A stretch of 64,000 nt of DNA from JANJUO01 sp942492935 (GTDB lineage: Bacteria; Bacteroidota; Ignavibacteria; Kapaibacteriales; UBA2268), in assembly GCA_942492935.1 (NCBI GenBank), contig OW818654.1:868001-932000 (forward strand), given 5' to 3'. Shown piece after piece: positions 45,601 through 54,061 of this stretch (the first letter of the stretch is position 1; every line of letters starts with the position of its first letter). The notes under the pieces were generated by a model. That model was not told the origin of the DNA. It did no database searches and worked only from the letters and a program-made list of their open reading frames with translations. The position numbers were made by a program, and so were the translations under genes.

Positions 45601-45878
45601 AAGCCTGCTAAGCCAGATCCATTTTCCATTATTGTATGTCTTCTATTCCAAACTGTCATTCCATTGGTATAGAACAATAGTTTTCCATCTGTATCACAAA
45701 TTGATGCACAGCCCTCCCAATTATTAAGTGCGCCGTTTGTTAATACTTTTGGTGATAAATCAGGTGTGTTAAAATCTAATCCAGCATTAGCTCCAAAATA
45801 CCAAATATAACTCTCTTTTTGACTATATAATGAAGAAAATAAAATAAAAAAAATGCAAGCATAAATAAAATTTTTCAT
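42624..45878 (-). CDS. Large T9SS-secreted surface protein with propeller and Ig-like repeats
   Basis: 1084 residues. Signal peptide (MKNFIYACIFFILFSSLYSQ), then an N-terminal beta-propeller-like region (~20-380) starting with IWYFGANAGLDF, a pattern I recall from Bacteroidota gliding and adhesion proteins. A jelly-roll-like domain follows (~390-540). Three cysteine-containing Ig/PKD-like repeats (~555-780) carry WSTGEKTKAITIN, WSNGSKTKEITIN and VTDENGC, similar to SprB-type repeats. Further beta domains (~790-990) precede a T9SS sorting domain (~1005-1084, IKPNPSSDFIEV to IPIGTYFIRI). A surface adhesin role is inferred. It stands alone with repeats downstream. Confidence 0.88.
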   Translation of the reverse strand: MKNFIYACIFFILFSSLYSQKESYIWYFGANAGLDFNTPDLSPKVLTNGALNNWEGCASICDTDGKLLFYTNGMTVWNRRHTIMENGSGLAGFHSSTQSGLIVRKPGSMTDYFVFTTGAVESSTTDGLYYSIVTFNTTKPDGYVSTKNFPINGFNIERITAVLHQNKKDIWIICYDWRYNNYVTYLLNENGIDISNAVISPGAVYNNQRSGHYLRTSPSGKMIASAHQKAETYELYNFDNLTGKLTLRNLIKGLSRWPYGVEFSPNEKYLYASTFEPCRLYQFDISMNTDSEIKNSMYELDFKSDAKFYFGALQAGPDGKIYVAKDGDFNLGVINNPNEKGINCNYKRDAIYLSGKKSSLGLPNIFVSYLNPSTFCNALGDELIENGTLDSIKIDVKSDYPIVIDNIISVPGFISFSDDHHVFKLVGCTDNINKIGYEFIVNNHKTNDKAIVIFSKDVIIGEEYILSFDALPFSSIMTNEFIVEINNKKVGSFVFLNPKCNWETFKLSWIADVESANIKIISNNKSSDEIVFALDNFSFKSCSCTPPTFNDFPDTTICFGGKMQIGYPANYEYQYKWLSNQDISDVNVSNPTIFPKNNIQYILQITTKNGCVAYDTVNVEVSPKQNISILGKQTICFGESEILSAGSDMVEYQWSTGEKTKAITINQAGKYILTAKDANGCVYEGEFSVEVQPEIIFSVNGKFVLCNDEIGNLYVVENFKDYLWSNGSKTKEITINSAGTYWVKVTDENGCTATKEVQVNNTGLNILYPDSLDFGKICMYSAGSLASYLKNLNSENIIADTIYFAKETKEFSVIYNDTLPQTVLPNKLLPFTLNFTPKTEKFYHDTLIIVISEPCPTVIKIPIFAEGLKSSAEIFVIDTIVLVNTELCIPISGRMTCALPQTLISEYEIEVLFNKKLFLPQYVLKGEIISNRIEGDKRIVRIRQDSVFLETDTTHLTYLCGIIMLSDSIVNVVDIADFDWKSKLIEYRIYPGKVTVEHCVLPVRQIQLIENYNLMIKPNPSSDFIEVNSIQKDKTYIAEIIDMLGVVISKTEISIKQNKINISNIPIGTYFIRIDGQSIKFVKN

Positions 45879-45984
45879 AATCTGACCATTTATTTCTAAT
45901 TTTTCATATTTTAAAATGCAAATTACAAATATTTAATATTTTAACAAAAAATTTTATTGAAAAATTTATATTTTTCAATTTTTT

Positions 45985-46016
45985 TTGAAAAGTATTGAAT
46001 AATTTTATATTTTTGT
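45985..46016 (+). promoter_or_regulatory. Bacteroidota-type promoter for the LamG lipoprotein gene
   Basis: TTTG (45985-45988), 20 bases, then TATTTTTG (46009-46016) fit the TTTG/TAnnTTTG consensus, 39 bases before the ATG at 46056. Confidence 0.5.
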
Positions 46017-46055
46017 AATGGAATATTTACTATTTGTGAAATTTGGAATTTTTAT

Positions 46056-47321
46056 ATGAAAGCACTATTTGTAACCGCTTTATTTGTTATTTTAGGTTTG
46101 ATAATATCTTGTGATGAATCCGCTACAAATAATGATAACAACTTGTATGGAATAATTTCAGGTAAGGTACTAAATAAAGATCTTATAGGTATTGAAAGTG
46201 TTGAAATTTATACAGTACCAGCCACCGAAGTAATATTATCAAAAACCAATGGAATTTTTACTTTTGACAAAGTACCAATTGGTACATATCAAATTTTTGC
46301 AAAGAAAAATGGGTATATCTTAAAAAGTATAACAATTCAAGTTTTAGCAAATGCAAAAACTGATGCAACTATTATTTTAGATAATGAAAATCCAAATCAG
46401 AATCCTTCAAAACCAATTTTGACAATTCCAGCTAACAATGCGAAAATTTCATATTTACCAAATTTGCAATGGAATTGCACTGACCCAGACAATGATAAAA
46501 TTTTTTACGATGTATATTTAGATGAATCTACAAATCCTACCACTTTAATAGCTAATCATATTGAAAACTCAAGTTTTAATTTGAAAGACTTAGTTAGTGG
46601 TAAAAAATATTATTGGAAAGTTATTGCTCTTGATTCTAAAGGTGGCAATGCTGAAAGTGATATTTGGAGTTTTGAATATACAAAAACAAATCTTGATATT
46701 TATAAAATATTTGATTTAGATTTTGATAAAGTGATTTCAGATAAATCAGATTTAAAACAGAATTGCATCCCAAGTAATGTTTTCTTAATCAAGGACAGAA
46801 AGGGAAATGAAAGTGGCGCAGGTTCTTTTGATGGTAATTCATATATTGAAGTTTTTAACCCCAAATCAATGAATTTTGATAATCCTTTTACAATCTCAGT
46901 TTGGGTAAAACCTAGTGCTGAATATGGAAATCTATATGAAGGAGAAGGTGAAATTATTAGCAGATATGGAGCAACCACATCTGGTACTTCAAGTTTTGCA
47001 CTATATTTGAAATATGGTAAATTAGTTTCTGAAATATTCCATCCCTATCAAGGAAGAAATATTTTAAATACTAATATCATAGTTTATAGTGAAATATGGA
47101 CACATATTTGCTTTGTTTATGATGGTTCATCTTTATTATTATATTCAAATGGAAATCTTGTTGGCAAAATTAATACTTATCAACCAGACTCTTCAAATCT
47201 TTCATTGTTTATTGGTAAAAGGTCATTAAATAACAGGTATTATAAAGGTGCTATTGATGACATTCAAATTTTCAATATTCCATTGTCTTCAAACGATATT
47301 TTAGAATTATACGAACAATAA
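46056..47321 (+). CDS. Lipoprotein with carboxypeptidase-regulatory, Fn3-like and LamG domains
   Basis: 421 residues. A lipoprotein signal has its lipobox cysteine at Cys19 (LGLIISCDES). Domains in order: CarboxypepD_reg-like (~30-105, ISGKVLNKDLIGIESVEI), a fibronectin III-like domain (~120-205, PNLQWNCTDPDNDKIFYDVY, GKKYYWKVIA), and a C-terminal LamG domain (~215-420, TISVWVKP, GAIDDIQIFNIPLSSNDILEL). It is membrane-anchored, probably on the outer membrane; ligand unknown. The FkbM methyltransferase gene follows after 40 bases. Confidence 0.87.
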   Translation: MKALFVTALFVILGLIISCDESATNNDNNLYGIISGKVLNKDLIGIESVEIYTVPATEVILSKTNGIFTFDKVPIGTYQIFAKKNGYILKSITIQVLANAKTDATIILDNENPNQNPSKPILTIPANNAKISYLPNLQWNCTDPDNDKIFYDVYLDESTNPTTLIANHIENSSFNLKDLVSGKKYYWKVIALDSKGGNAESDIWSFEYTKTNLDIYKIFDLDFDKVISDKSDLKQNCIPSNVFLIKDRKGNESGAGSFDGNSYIEVFNPKSMNFDNPFTISVWVKPSAEYGNLYEGEGEIISRYGATTSGTSSFALYLKYGKLVSEIFHPYQGRNILNTNIIVYSEIWTHICFVYDGSSLLLYSNGNLVGKINTYQPDSSNLSLFIGKRSLNNRYYKGAIDDIQIFNIPLSSNDILELYEQ

Positions 47322-47361
47322 TTATCAATTTAATAACAAAAATAAATTCTTTGGAAAATAA

Positions 47362-48264
47362 ATGTCATTAAAAAACAAAATAGCAACAGATAAATCAATT
47401 TTAACTGTTCCAATAAAGTATTTTTTTTATAAATTTAAAAATAAATATTATGATGTAAATTCTTTGATTAAATCAACAGAAATAAATGGAGATTTAATCA
47501 AGGTAACTTTAAATGATGGTACAGTTTTGATGAACTATGCTTCAAAAATTCCAGCTGAAATTCAATTCTCAGACAGAATTAAATATGGTAACGCATCTAA
47601 ACTGAATAATATTATTGACGTGGATAAATTCTTCTTTATTTATGAAATTATAAGCGAATTATTTGTCAATAAAATTCATTTTAAACACTTTGGCGTAAAC
47701 GAAGGTGATATAGTTATTGATGCAGGTGCAAATATTGGTGGATTTACAATTCAAGCGGCAAAAAAAGCAGGTAGCAAAGGCAAAGTAATCGCTTTTGAAC
47801 CAAACAAACAAAATATGAAAATACTTAAAATGAATTGCGATGTTAACAAATTAAATAATGTTATTTTTATTGAAAAAGGTTTATGGTCAAAAAAAGATAC
47901 TTTAGAATTTTTTGAAAGTCATCGTCCTGGAGAACATTCTTTAATCCATACAGATGAGCAACACGAAAAATTCAATACTTCATCTACAAAAATAGAAGTT
48001 GACACAATTGATAACATTCTAAATGAATTAAAATTAGACAAAGTTAATTTTTTGAAAATGGATATTGAAGGTGCTGAATATGAAGCTCTTAAAGGTGCAG
48101 AAAATTCATTATTAAAACAAAATGATATTAAGATGATAATTGAAATCCATAAAGCTGATTGGGGTATGACTGATACAAAAATTACACCTATGCTTAAAGA
48201 ACATTTATTTGAAATCTTAGAATCAGGCAGTGCATACAGAATGCCAATATTCGCAAAGAAATAA
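47362..48264 (+). CDS. FkbM-family methyltransferase
   Basis: 300 residues. The SAM-binding fold shows IDAGANIGGFTIQAAKKAG (~118-136) and VIAFEPNKQNMKIL, and the FkbM signature NFLKMDIEGAEYEALKGAE follows (~230-248). FkbM enzymes O-methylate polyketides, glycans or lipids; the substrate is unknown. No transmembrane segment. A bidirectional terminator follows. Confidence 0.88.
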   Translation: MSLKNKIATDKSILTVPIKYFFYKFKNKYYDVNSLIKSTEINGDLIKVTLNDGTVLMNYASKIPAEIQFSDRIKYGNASKLNNIIDVDKFFFIYEIISELFVNKIHFKHFGVNEGDIVIDAGANIGGFTIQAAKKAGSKGKVIAFEPNKQNMKILKMNCDVNKLNNVIFIEKGLWSKKDTLEFFESHRPGEHSLIHTDEQHEKFNTSSTKIEVDTIDNILNELKLDKVNFLKMDIEGAEYEALKGAENSLLKQNDIKMIIEIHKADWGMTDTKITPMLKEHLFEILESGSAYRMPIFAKK

Positions 48265-48280
48265 ATTTTAAAAAAAATAA

Positions 48281-48317
48281 AAAAAACACTTAAATCATAT
48301 CGAATTAAGTGTTTTTT
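48281..48317. terminator. Bidirectional terminator between fkbM and tetR
   Basis: AAAAAACACTTAA (48281-48293) and TTAAGTGTTTTTT (48305-48317) form a 13-bp stem between convergent genes, with a U tail on either strand. Confidence 0.85.
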
Positions 48318-48338
48318 GTATAAATTAATTATATTTAC

Positions 48339-49109
48339 TTAATGTATTTTTCCGTGCGGATGCCCAACTGGTTGATTTTCACTATTGTGATGAGCACCTT
48401 GATGATGACTGCTATGTGGGTGTTCAGCAGCTGTATGAGCATGACTATGTGGATGTGCAGTTGCTTCAGGATGACCGCCACCTTGTTTTAACTTATTTGA
48501 TGAAGCAACTCCAATAATACCCCTAAGAAATAGTGTTGAAACAATATCAATATATTTTTCATAATACGCATCATCAAATACAATTTTGCTTGAATCTCTA
48601 ATAACATTGCCGAAAATCAAATTTGAGAATAAAAGACTTAAAAAAGCTGGTCCGATTATCATAGTTTGTTCAGGGTTATCAAAGAAATTACCATGTGCAT
48701 GAAAAGTTTGTCTAATTAGTTTGATATGTTCGTTAAACATTTTAACCTTAAATTCAGCAACATCTTCTTGGTCAAATGGTAATTCAATAATAGCCACCTT
48801 GCATAAATCATGTCTTTCATTAAACAACTTAATCATTTCCTTAATTAAAAATTTCAAACTTGTTTCTGGGTCAAAATTTGTTTCAGAAATTGATTTAAGA
48901 ATATTTTTAACTTCGTTAAAATATTCATCAATAATTGCTTTCAAAATACCTGACTTGCCATTAAAATAATAAGATACCATTGATATATTAACATCAGCAT
49001 CTTTGGCGATTTCTCTAACACCAACAGCGGAAAATCCACGTTGAGCAAATAATTTTGATGCAGAATCAAGGATTCTCTCCTTAGGTTCTTTGAATGAATT
49101 ATCAGGCAT
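48339..49109 (-). CDS. TetR-family regulator with a histidine-rich C-terminal tail
   Basis: 256 residues. The N-terminal TetR helix-turn-helix (~11-55, ERILDSASKLFAQRGFSAVG, VREIAKDADVNISMVSYYF) is followed by a ligand-binding helical domain to ~205. The last 47 residues hold 14 histidines in HPHSHAH and HHQGAHH-type clusters, suggesting binding of Zn, Ni or Co (inference). GGAG lies seven bases before the ATG and a CAAACGTTTG palindrome is in the leader, consistent with autoregulation. It diverges from secA, which it may or may not influence. Confidence 0.87.
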   Translation of the reverse strand: MPDNSFKEPKERILDSASKLFAQRGFSAVGVREIAKDADVNISMVSYYFNGKSGILKAIIDEYFNEVKNILKSISETNFDPETSLKFLIKEMIKLFNERHDLCKVAIIELPFDQEDVAEFKVKMFNEHIKLIRQTFHAHGNFFDNPEQTMIIGPAFLSLLFSNLIFGNVIRDSSKIVFDDAYYEKYIDIVSTLFLRGIIGVASSNKLKQGGGHPEATAHPHSHAHTAAEHPHSSHHQGAHHNSENQPVGHPHGKIH

Positions 49110-49125
49110 AATTACTCCTTAAAAG

Positions 49126-49135
49126 CAAACGTTTG
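49126..49135. promoter_or_regulatory. Candidate TetR operator (CAAACGTTTG)
   Basis: A perfect 10-bp palindrome 17 bases before the tetR start, flanked by AAAA and TTTT on opposite sides, resembling TetR-family autoregulatory sites. Confidence 0.5.
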
Positions 49136-49395
49136 TATTTTGAATTTGTAAAAAACATTCTTAAAATAATAATGTCGAAGTATTAGAAAAAAAATTGTTT
49201 AATTTGTAAAATAATTTTTGAAAAAGTATATTTATTTTCAAAAAAGATTAAAAGTTAATTCTCAATCAAATAAATCATTCGTGATTAAACATTAGCTTAT
49301 ATTCTCATTAAAGCTATTGTTTCAAATTATTTAAAACTTTTAATATTTTACTTCGTCATTGTCAAAGATATTATTAACATATATTAAAATGAAAA

Positions 49396-52300
49396 ATGTT
49401 TGAATTTATTTCTAAAATATTTGGCGGTAGTAAACATGATAAAGATGTTAAAGCTATCAGACCAATAGTTGACCAAATTAACAATATTTACGAGCAATAC
49501 CATCTTTTGAGTGATGAACAACTTAAAGCAAAGACTATTGAATTTAGAGAAAAAATACAGAGTAGATGTTCGGAATTAGAAATTGAAAAAGTTGATTTGA
49601 AGAATAAACTACTAACTGCTGCTATGACTGCAACAGAAACAATGGACACTACTGCAAGAATCAAAGAACTTGATAAATTAATTTTTGATGAAACAGAAAA
49701 TGTATTAGATGAAATTCTACCTGAGGCATTTGCTTGTGTGAAACAAGCTTGCAAAAGACTTAAAGAACAACGTTTTGCTTATACTTATGCTGGTCAAAAT
49801 ACAATTTGGGATATGGTTCCTTACGATGTTCAGTTGATTGGTGGTGTAGTTTTGCATCAAGGTAAAATCTCTGAAATGGCAACTGGTGAAGGCAAGACTC
49901 TTGTTGCTGTTGCACCTATGTATTTGAACGCACTTCCAGGCAAAGGTGTACATCTTGTAACTGTAAATGATTATCTTGCACAACGCGATTGCGATTGGAT
50001 GCGTCCTGTTTATGAATTTCTTGGATTAACTGTTGGTACAATTCAATCAAATATGGATAGTGAAGACAGACAAAAAAATTACAATTCCGATATTACCTAC
50101 GGTACAAATAACGAATTTGGTTTTGATTATCTTCGTGATAACATGGTTGTCGAAATGGAGCACTTATCACAACGTGAGCATTGGTTCGCCATCGTTGATG
50201 AAGTGGACTCAGTATTGATAGATGAGGCACGTACTCCATTGATTATTTCAGGTCCAGTTGGTCAAACTGACCAGAAATTTGAAGAAATGAATCCACGTGT
50301 TAAAAGATTAGTTGAAGCACAAACAAGATTTGTTAATGGAATTTTGATGGAAGCTGAAACTTTGTTAAAAAATACTGATAAAGAAAGCAAAGAAAAAGGT
50401 GGAGTAAATCTATTTAGAGCGCATAGAGGTTTACCTAAGCATAAAAAATTAGTTAAATTGATGCAAGAGCCAGAATATCAGAAATTAATGAAGGAAACTG
50501 AACTTTTCTTTATGCGTGAACAAAGTCGTAGAATGCACGAAATTGATGATGAATTGTACTATGTTGTTGATGAAAAAAATCATCAGATTGATTTCACAGA
50601 AAAAGGTAGGAATATGCTCGGTGCAAGTAAAGATGAAGACCCGAATATGTTCGTACTTCCAGACATTGCAGCCGAACTAAGTGCTTTGGAAGGTAATAAT
50701 GAAATGCCTGAAGATGAAAAACAAAGAAATAGAGATGCAATTCATTTGCTTTACGCAGAAAGAAGTGATAGAATTCATACAATTTCACAATTATTGAGAG
50801 CATACTCTTTATATGAAAAAGATAACGAGTATGTAATTCAAGATAACAAAATTATGATTGTTGATGAATTTACAGGTCGTATTCTTGATGGAAGAAGATA
50901 TTCAGATGGTTTACATCAAGCGATTGAAGCTAAAGAAAGTGTTAAAGTTGAACGAGATACTCAAACTCTCGCCACAGTAACATTGCAGAATTATTTTAGA
51001 TTATACAAAAAACTTGCTGGTATGACTGGAACTGCTGATACTGAAGCTGCAGAATTTGAAAAAATTTACAATCTTGAAGTAACTGTTATTCCAACAAATA
51101 AAGATATTGTAAGAGATGATAAAGAAGACTTGATTTATAAAACCAAACGTGAAAAATACAATGCAATTGTTGAAGACGTAAAAACTCTTCAAGATGAAGG
51201 TAGATCAGTTCTTGTGGGAACAGCAAGTGTAGAAGTATCGGAAGTACTTTCTAAGATGCTAACAAGATTGAAAATTAAGCATAATGTATTGAATGCTAAG
51301 CAACATCAAAAAGAAGCTGAAATTATATCAAATGCTGGTAAAAAAGGTGCTGTTACTATTGCAACAAATATGGCTGGACGTGGTACTGATATTAAACTTG
51401 ACCACGAAGTAAAAGGCGCTGGAGGTCTTGCTATTATCGGTTCAGAACGCCACGAAGCAAGACGTATTGATAGACAGCTACGTGGTAGAGCAGGTCGTCA
51501 AGGTGATCCCGGAAGTTCACAATTCTATATTTCTCTCGAAGACAATTTGATGCGTTTATTTGGTGGTGAAAGAATTGCAGGTGTGATGGGTAAATTGAAC
51601 ATCCCCGAAGGTGAAGCAATTCAACATTCAATGATTTCAAAATCAGTTGAAAAAGCTCAAAGAAAAGTAGAAGAAAATAATTTTGGAATAAGAAAGAGAT
51701 TGCTTGATTATGATAATGTTATGAATCAACAGAGAGAAGTTATTTATAATCGTAGAAAAGCAGCCCTTAGAGGTGATAGATTAAAAGGTGAATTATTCGA
51801 TTATATTGAAGATATGGCTGCTGATTGGGTAGAAGAATACAAACCACAGAAAAATCTTTTGGGCTTAAAGAATGAAGTTAGAAAGAATCTGATTTGTGAA
51901 GTGAATATCACTGAAAAGGAATTTGACAAACTAAACGATGATGAAATAGTTGCAAGAATTATTAAAGCAGCTACTGATTTTTACAATAGAAAGGAAGAGC
52001 AACTTGGTGCTGAATTTTCATCAAGACTTGAAAGAGTTGCTGTACTTCAAACTATTGATGAAAAATGGAGAGACCATTTACGCGCTATGGATGATTTGAA
52101 AGAAGGTATTCATTTACGTTCTTATGGTCAAAAAGACCCACTTCTTGAATATAAATCTGAAGCTTTTAAAATATTTGTTGAATTGATAAAAGAAATCAAC
52201 AAAGAATCTGTTGCATTTGCTTTCAAATACTTTCCACAAATTCAGTATGTTGATAGAACTGTATCGGTATCAAAAGGTGGTAAAACTGTTACAAAAGATG

Positions 52301-52539
52301 AAGATGGTACTCCAAAAGTCAGAACTCGTTCAGTAACACAAAATTTGAAATTCGAGCATTCAGACGTTACTCCTTCATATTTATCCGCACCTCAAGCTCA
52401 AGCACCTGAAGGTCAAGCAACAACTGTTACTCAAACATTCAAACGCATAGATGATAAAGTAGGCAGAAATGATATGTGTCCTTGTGGAAGTGGTAAAAAA
52501 TACAAGAAATGCCATGGTAAAATGGAAGAAGTTATTTAG
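49396..52539 (+). CDS. secA: Preprotein translocase ATPase SecA
   Basis: 1047 residues, the motor driving proteins through SecYEG. Walker A is TGEGKT (Gly164-Thr168), with DEVDS for Walker B and TNMAGRGTDIKL in the second nucleotide-binding fold. The C-terminal zinc motif CPCGSGKKYKKCHG is intact. An insertion after the first nucleotide-binding domain (~310-400) makes it longer than E. coli SecA (901), as usual in Bacteroidota. Preceded by a 286-base AT-rich gap and followed by a strong terminator, so probably monocistronic. It would supply all the signal-peptide-bearing cargo encoded in this window. Confidence 0.97.
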   Translation: MFEFISKIFGGSKHDKDVKAIRPIVDQINNIYEQYHLLSDEQLKAKTIEFREKIQSRCSELEIEKVDLKNKLLTAAMTATETMDTTARIKELDKLIFDETENVLDEILPEAFACVKQACKRLKEQRFAYTYAGQNTIWDMVPYDVQLIGGVVLHQGKISEMATGEGKTLVAVAPMYLNALPGKGVHLVTVNDYLAQRDCDWMRPVYEFLGLTVGTIQSNMDSEDRQKNYNSDITYGTNNEFGFDYLRDNMVVEMEHLSQREHWFAIVDEVDSVLIDEARTPLIISGPVGQTDQKFEEMNPRVKRLVEAQTRFVNGILMEAETLLKNTDKESKEKGGVNLFRAHRGLPKHKKLVKLMQEPEYQKLMKETELFFMREQSRRMHEIDDELYYVVDEKNHQIDFTEKGRNMLGASKDEDPNMFVLPDIAAELSALEGNNEMPEDEKQRNRDAIHLLYAERSDRIHTISQLLRAYSLYEKDNEYVIQDNKIMIVDEFTGRILDGRRYSDGLHQAIEAKESVKVERDTQTLATVTLQNYFRLYKKLAGMTGTADTEAAEFEKIYNLEVTVIPTNKDIVRDDKEDLIYKTKREKYNAIVEDVKTLQDEGRSVLVGTASVEVSEVLSKMLTRLKIKHNVLNAKQHQKEAEIISNAGKKGAVTIATNMAGRGTDIKLDHEVKGAGGLAIIGSERHEARRIDRQLRGRAGRQGDPGSSQFYISLEDNLMRLFGGERIAGVMGKLNIPEGEAIQHSMISKSVEKAQRKVEENNFGIRKRLLDYDNVMNQQREVIYNRRKAALRGDRLKGELFDYIEDMAADWVEEYKPQKNLLGLKNEVRKNLICEVNITEKEFDKLNDDEIVARIIKAATDFYNRKEEQLGAEFSSRLERVAVLQTIDEKWRDHLRAMDDLKEGIHLRSYGQKDPLLEYKSEAFKIFVELIKEINKESVAFAFKYFPQIQYVDRTVSVSKGGKTVTKDEDGTPKVRTRSVTQNLKFEHSDVTPSYLSAPQAQAPEGQATTVTQTFKRIDDKVGRNDMCPCGSGKKYKKCHGKMEEVI

Positions 52540-52634
52540 TTTACTTGTTCTTTTCATCAAGATTTATTTACTAAATTCAGTATGAAATTTTATAATTTTA
52601 AAAATTGAAATTTTTATTTGATTTCAAGAATCAG

Positions 52635-52669
52635 AAAAAAACCTTTTGTAGTTTACAAAAGGTTTTTTT
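52635..52669 (+). terminator. Terminator of secA
   Basis: A 16-bp stem: seven As then CCTTTTGTA (52635-52650) pairs with TACAAAAGG and seven Ts (52654-52669), with a three-base loop. Confidence 0.88.
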
Positions 52670-52747
52670 GAATAATACCATTTACAAGCAAATTGTTCCA
52701 TTAAATTATATTTTTTACTTTATTGCAGTTGATACTTTTGAAGTTTA

Positions 52748-53566
52748 CTATTTATAAAAATGTATTAAAATATCCTGAAAACTATTTAAATCCCTAAATG
52801 ATGTTTTAATATTGTAGTTAAAACCATTTAATTCAAACTTCTGCAAAAATGATGATAAATTTGATTTTTCATCATTCATATTGTGATGATATTCGATAAT
52901 ATACTCATTAGCTTTATTAATAGTAGATGAATCAAATAGATCTGAAATTATATTTACCTCAGCACCTTCAACATCTATTTTAATTAAGTCAACCGAATCA
53001 ATGTTCTTTAAGAAATCTGATAATCTTTCGGCTTTTACTAATAATTCGCTATTCCCTCCTCTTTCTTTTTTAATTGACCCTAAAAGTGTACCGATATTAT
53101 CTCCTATAAAAAAAGGTATTTCCGTCTGTCTGTCAAATAATGCTATGTTGTGTATTTCAACGTTTTTTATGTTATTAGTTTTGATGTTCTCTTCCAGCAA
53201 CATAAAAGCGTAAGGATTGGCTTCAAATGCTATAATTTTAGAATGAGGATACATTTTTTTGAAATATAAAATAGACATTCCAATATTAGCACCACAATCA
53301 ATTATTAACGGCTCTGTTTTTGTGGATTTAAAATAATATTCGTTTGTCAAAAACACTTCATTAAATAAAAATTCAATTACTTGATAATCATAAGCATAGA
53401 ATCTATAATTCAAAAAATTTGCATTTACTTTTGAATTAGTTTTACTATACATTTTACTTTTAATCATTAGTCTAATAGATGCTATAAATGCCAAAATCTT
53501 CTCAGACAAAGTTCCACGAATATTCATTGAATTCCAAGCATTTCGTAATATTGATTTTATTATCAT
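52748..53566 (-). CDS. FkbM-family methyltransferase (second copy type)
   Basis: 272 residues. SAM motif IIDCGANIGMSILYFKKMYP (~88-107), IIAFEANPYAFMLLEENIK, and the FkbM signature VDLIKIDVEGAEVNII (~194-209). It is only distantly similar to the protein at 47362-48264, so the two are not a recent duplication. The basic, hydrophobic N-terminus (IKSILRNAWNSM) may bind membranes. It converges with secA, and its 408-base upstream gap contains the left attachment site of the integrated element at 53834; the gap is otherwise AT-rich. Confidence 0.85.
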   Translation of the reverse strand: MIIKSILRNAWNSMNIRGTLSEKILAFIASIRLMIKSKMYSKTNSKVNANFLNYRFYAYDYQVIEFLFNEVFLTNEYYFKSTKTEPLIIDCGANIGMSILYFKKMYPHSKIIAFEANPYAFMLLEENIKTNNIKNVEIHNIALFDRQTEIPFFIGDNIGTLLGSIKKERGGNSELLVKAERLSDFLKNIDSVDLIKIDVEGAEVNIISDLFDSSTINKANEYIIEYHHNMNDEKSNLSSFLQKFELNGFNYNIKTSFRDLNSFQDILIHFYK

Positions 53567-53833
53567 AAATTAAACCTTTTCAATTCTAAAAAATTTCTTT
53601 GTATTTTGCCACAAACTGAGTTTCAAAAAGTAACTTATCACAAAATTACGAATTAATTATTTTTACTCCAAATATAAAATTCCTCATAATCTATGATGAT
53701 TTAAGAGATGTCTGGATTGAATTAAATTTTTTGGTTGATGAAAATGTGCAAAAAGTTTGGATTTAATTAATTCTTAACAAAAAGTGGGAAGAATATTTAC
53801 TATTTTTCCCACTAATTTTATTTTTTAAAAAAC

Positions 53834-53850
53834 TATTTGCCAGCAAAATG
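53834..53850 (+). other. Left attachment site (attL-like)
   Basis: TATTTGCCAGCAAAATG duplicates the last codons (HFAGK, stop, read on the minus strand) of the dihydroorotate-dehydrogenase-like gene, although no such gene is present at this end. Confidence 0.8.
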
Positions 53851-53987
53851 ATTAATATCTGTTTTTTGCTTATTTATCAATAATTCAATCAAATCAATAA
53901 ATCTTATACAGTCTATCTTTTCAGCAATTTATTCATTTTTTAGTCTTAACAAATATTCAATAAAAATGTAATAAATGATGTTTATTT

Positions 53988-54011
53988 TTGTTACTAATTT
54001 GTTACTAATGA
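53988..54011 (+). repeat. 24-bp direct repeat inside the element, left copy
   Basis: Two tandem TTGTTACTAAT units followed by GA. The identical 24-mer is at 59282-59305, in the same orientation near the other end of the element. Confidence 0.85.
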
Positions 54012-54061
54012 TTTTTTTTCTTAATTTTGATACTGATTGTGTAACAAATGATAAATATCTA

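Noticed and set aside
47362..53566. The two FkbM methyltransferase genes as a recent duplication
   Set aside because: Outside the SAM and FkbM motifs the proteins are not alignable by eye and lie on opposite strands 4.5 kb apart.
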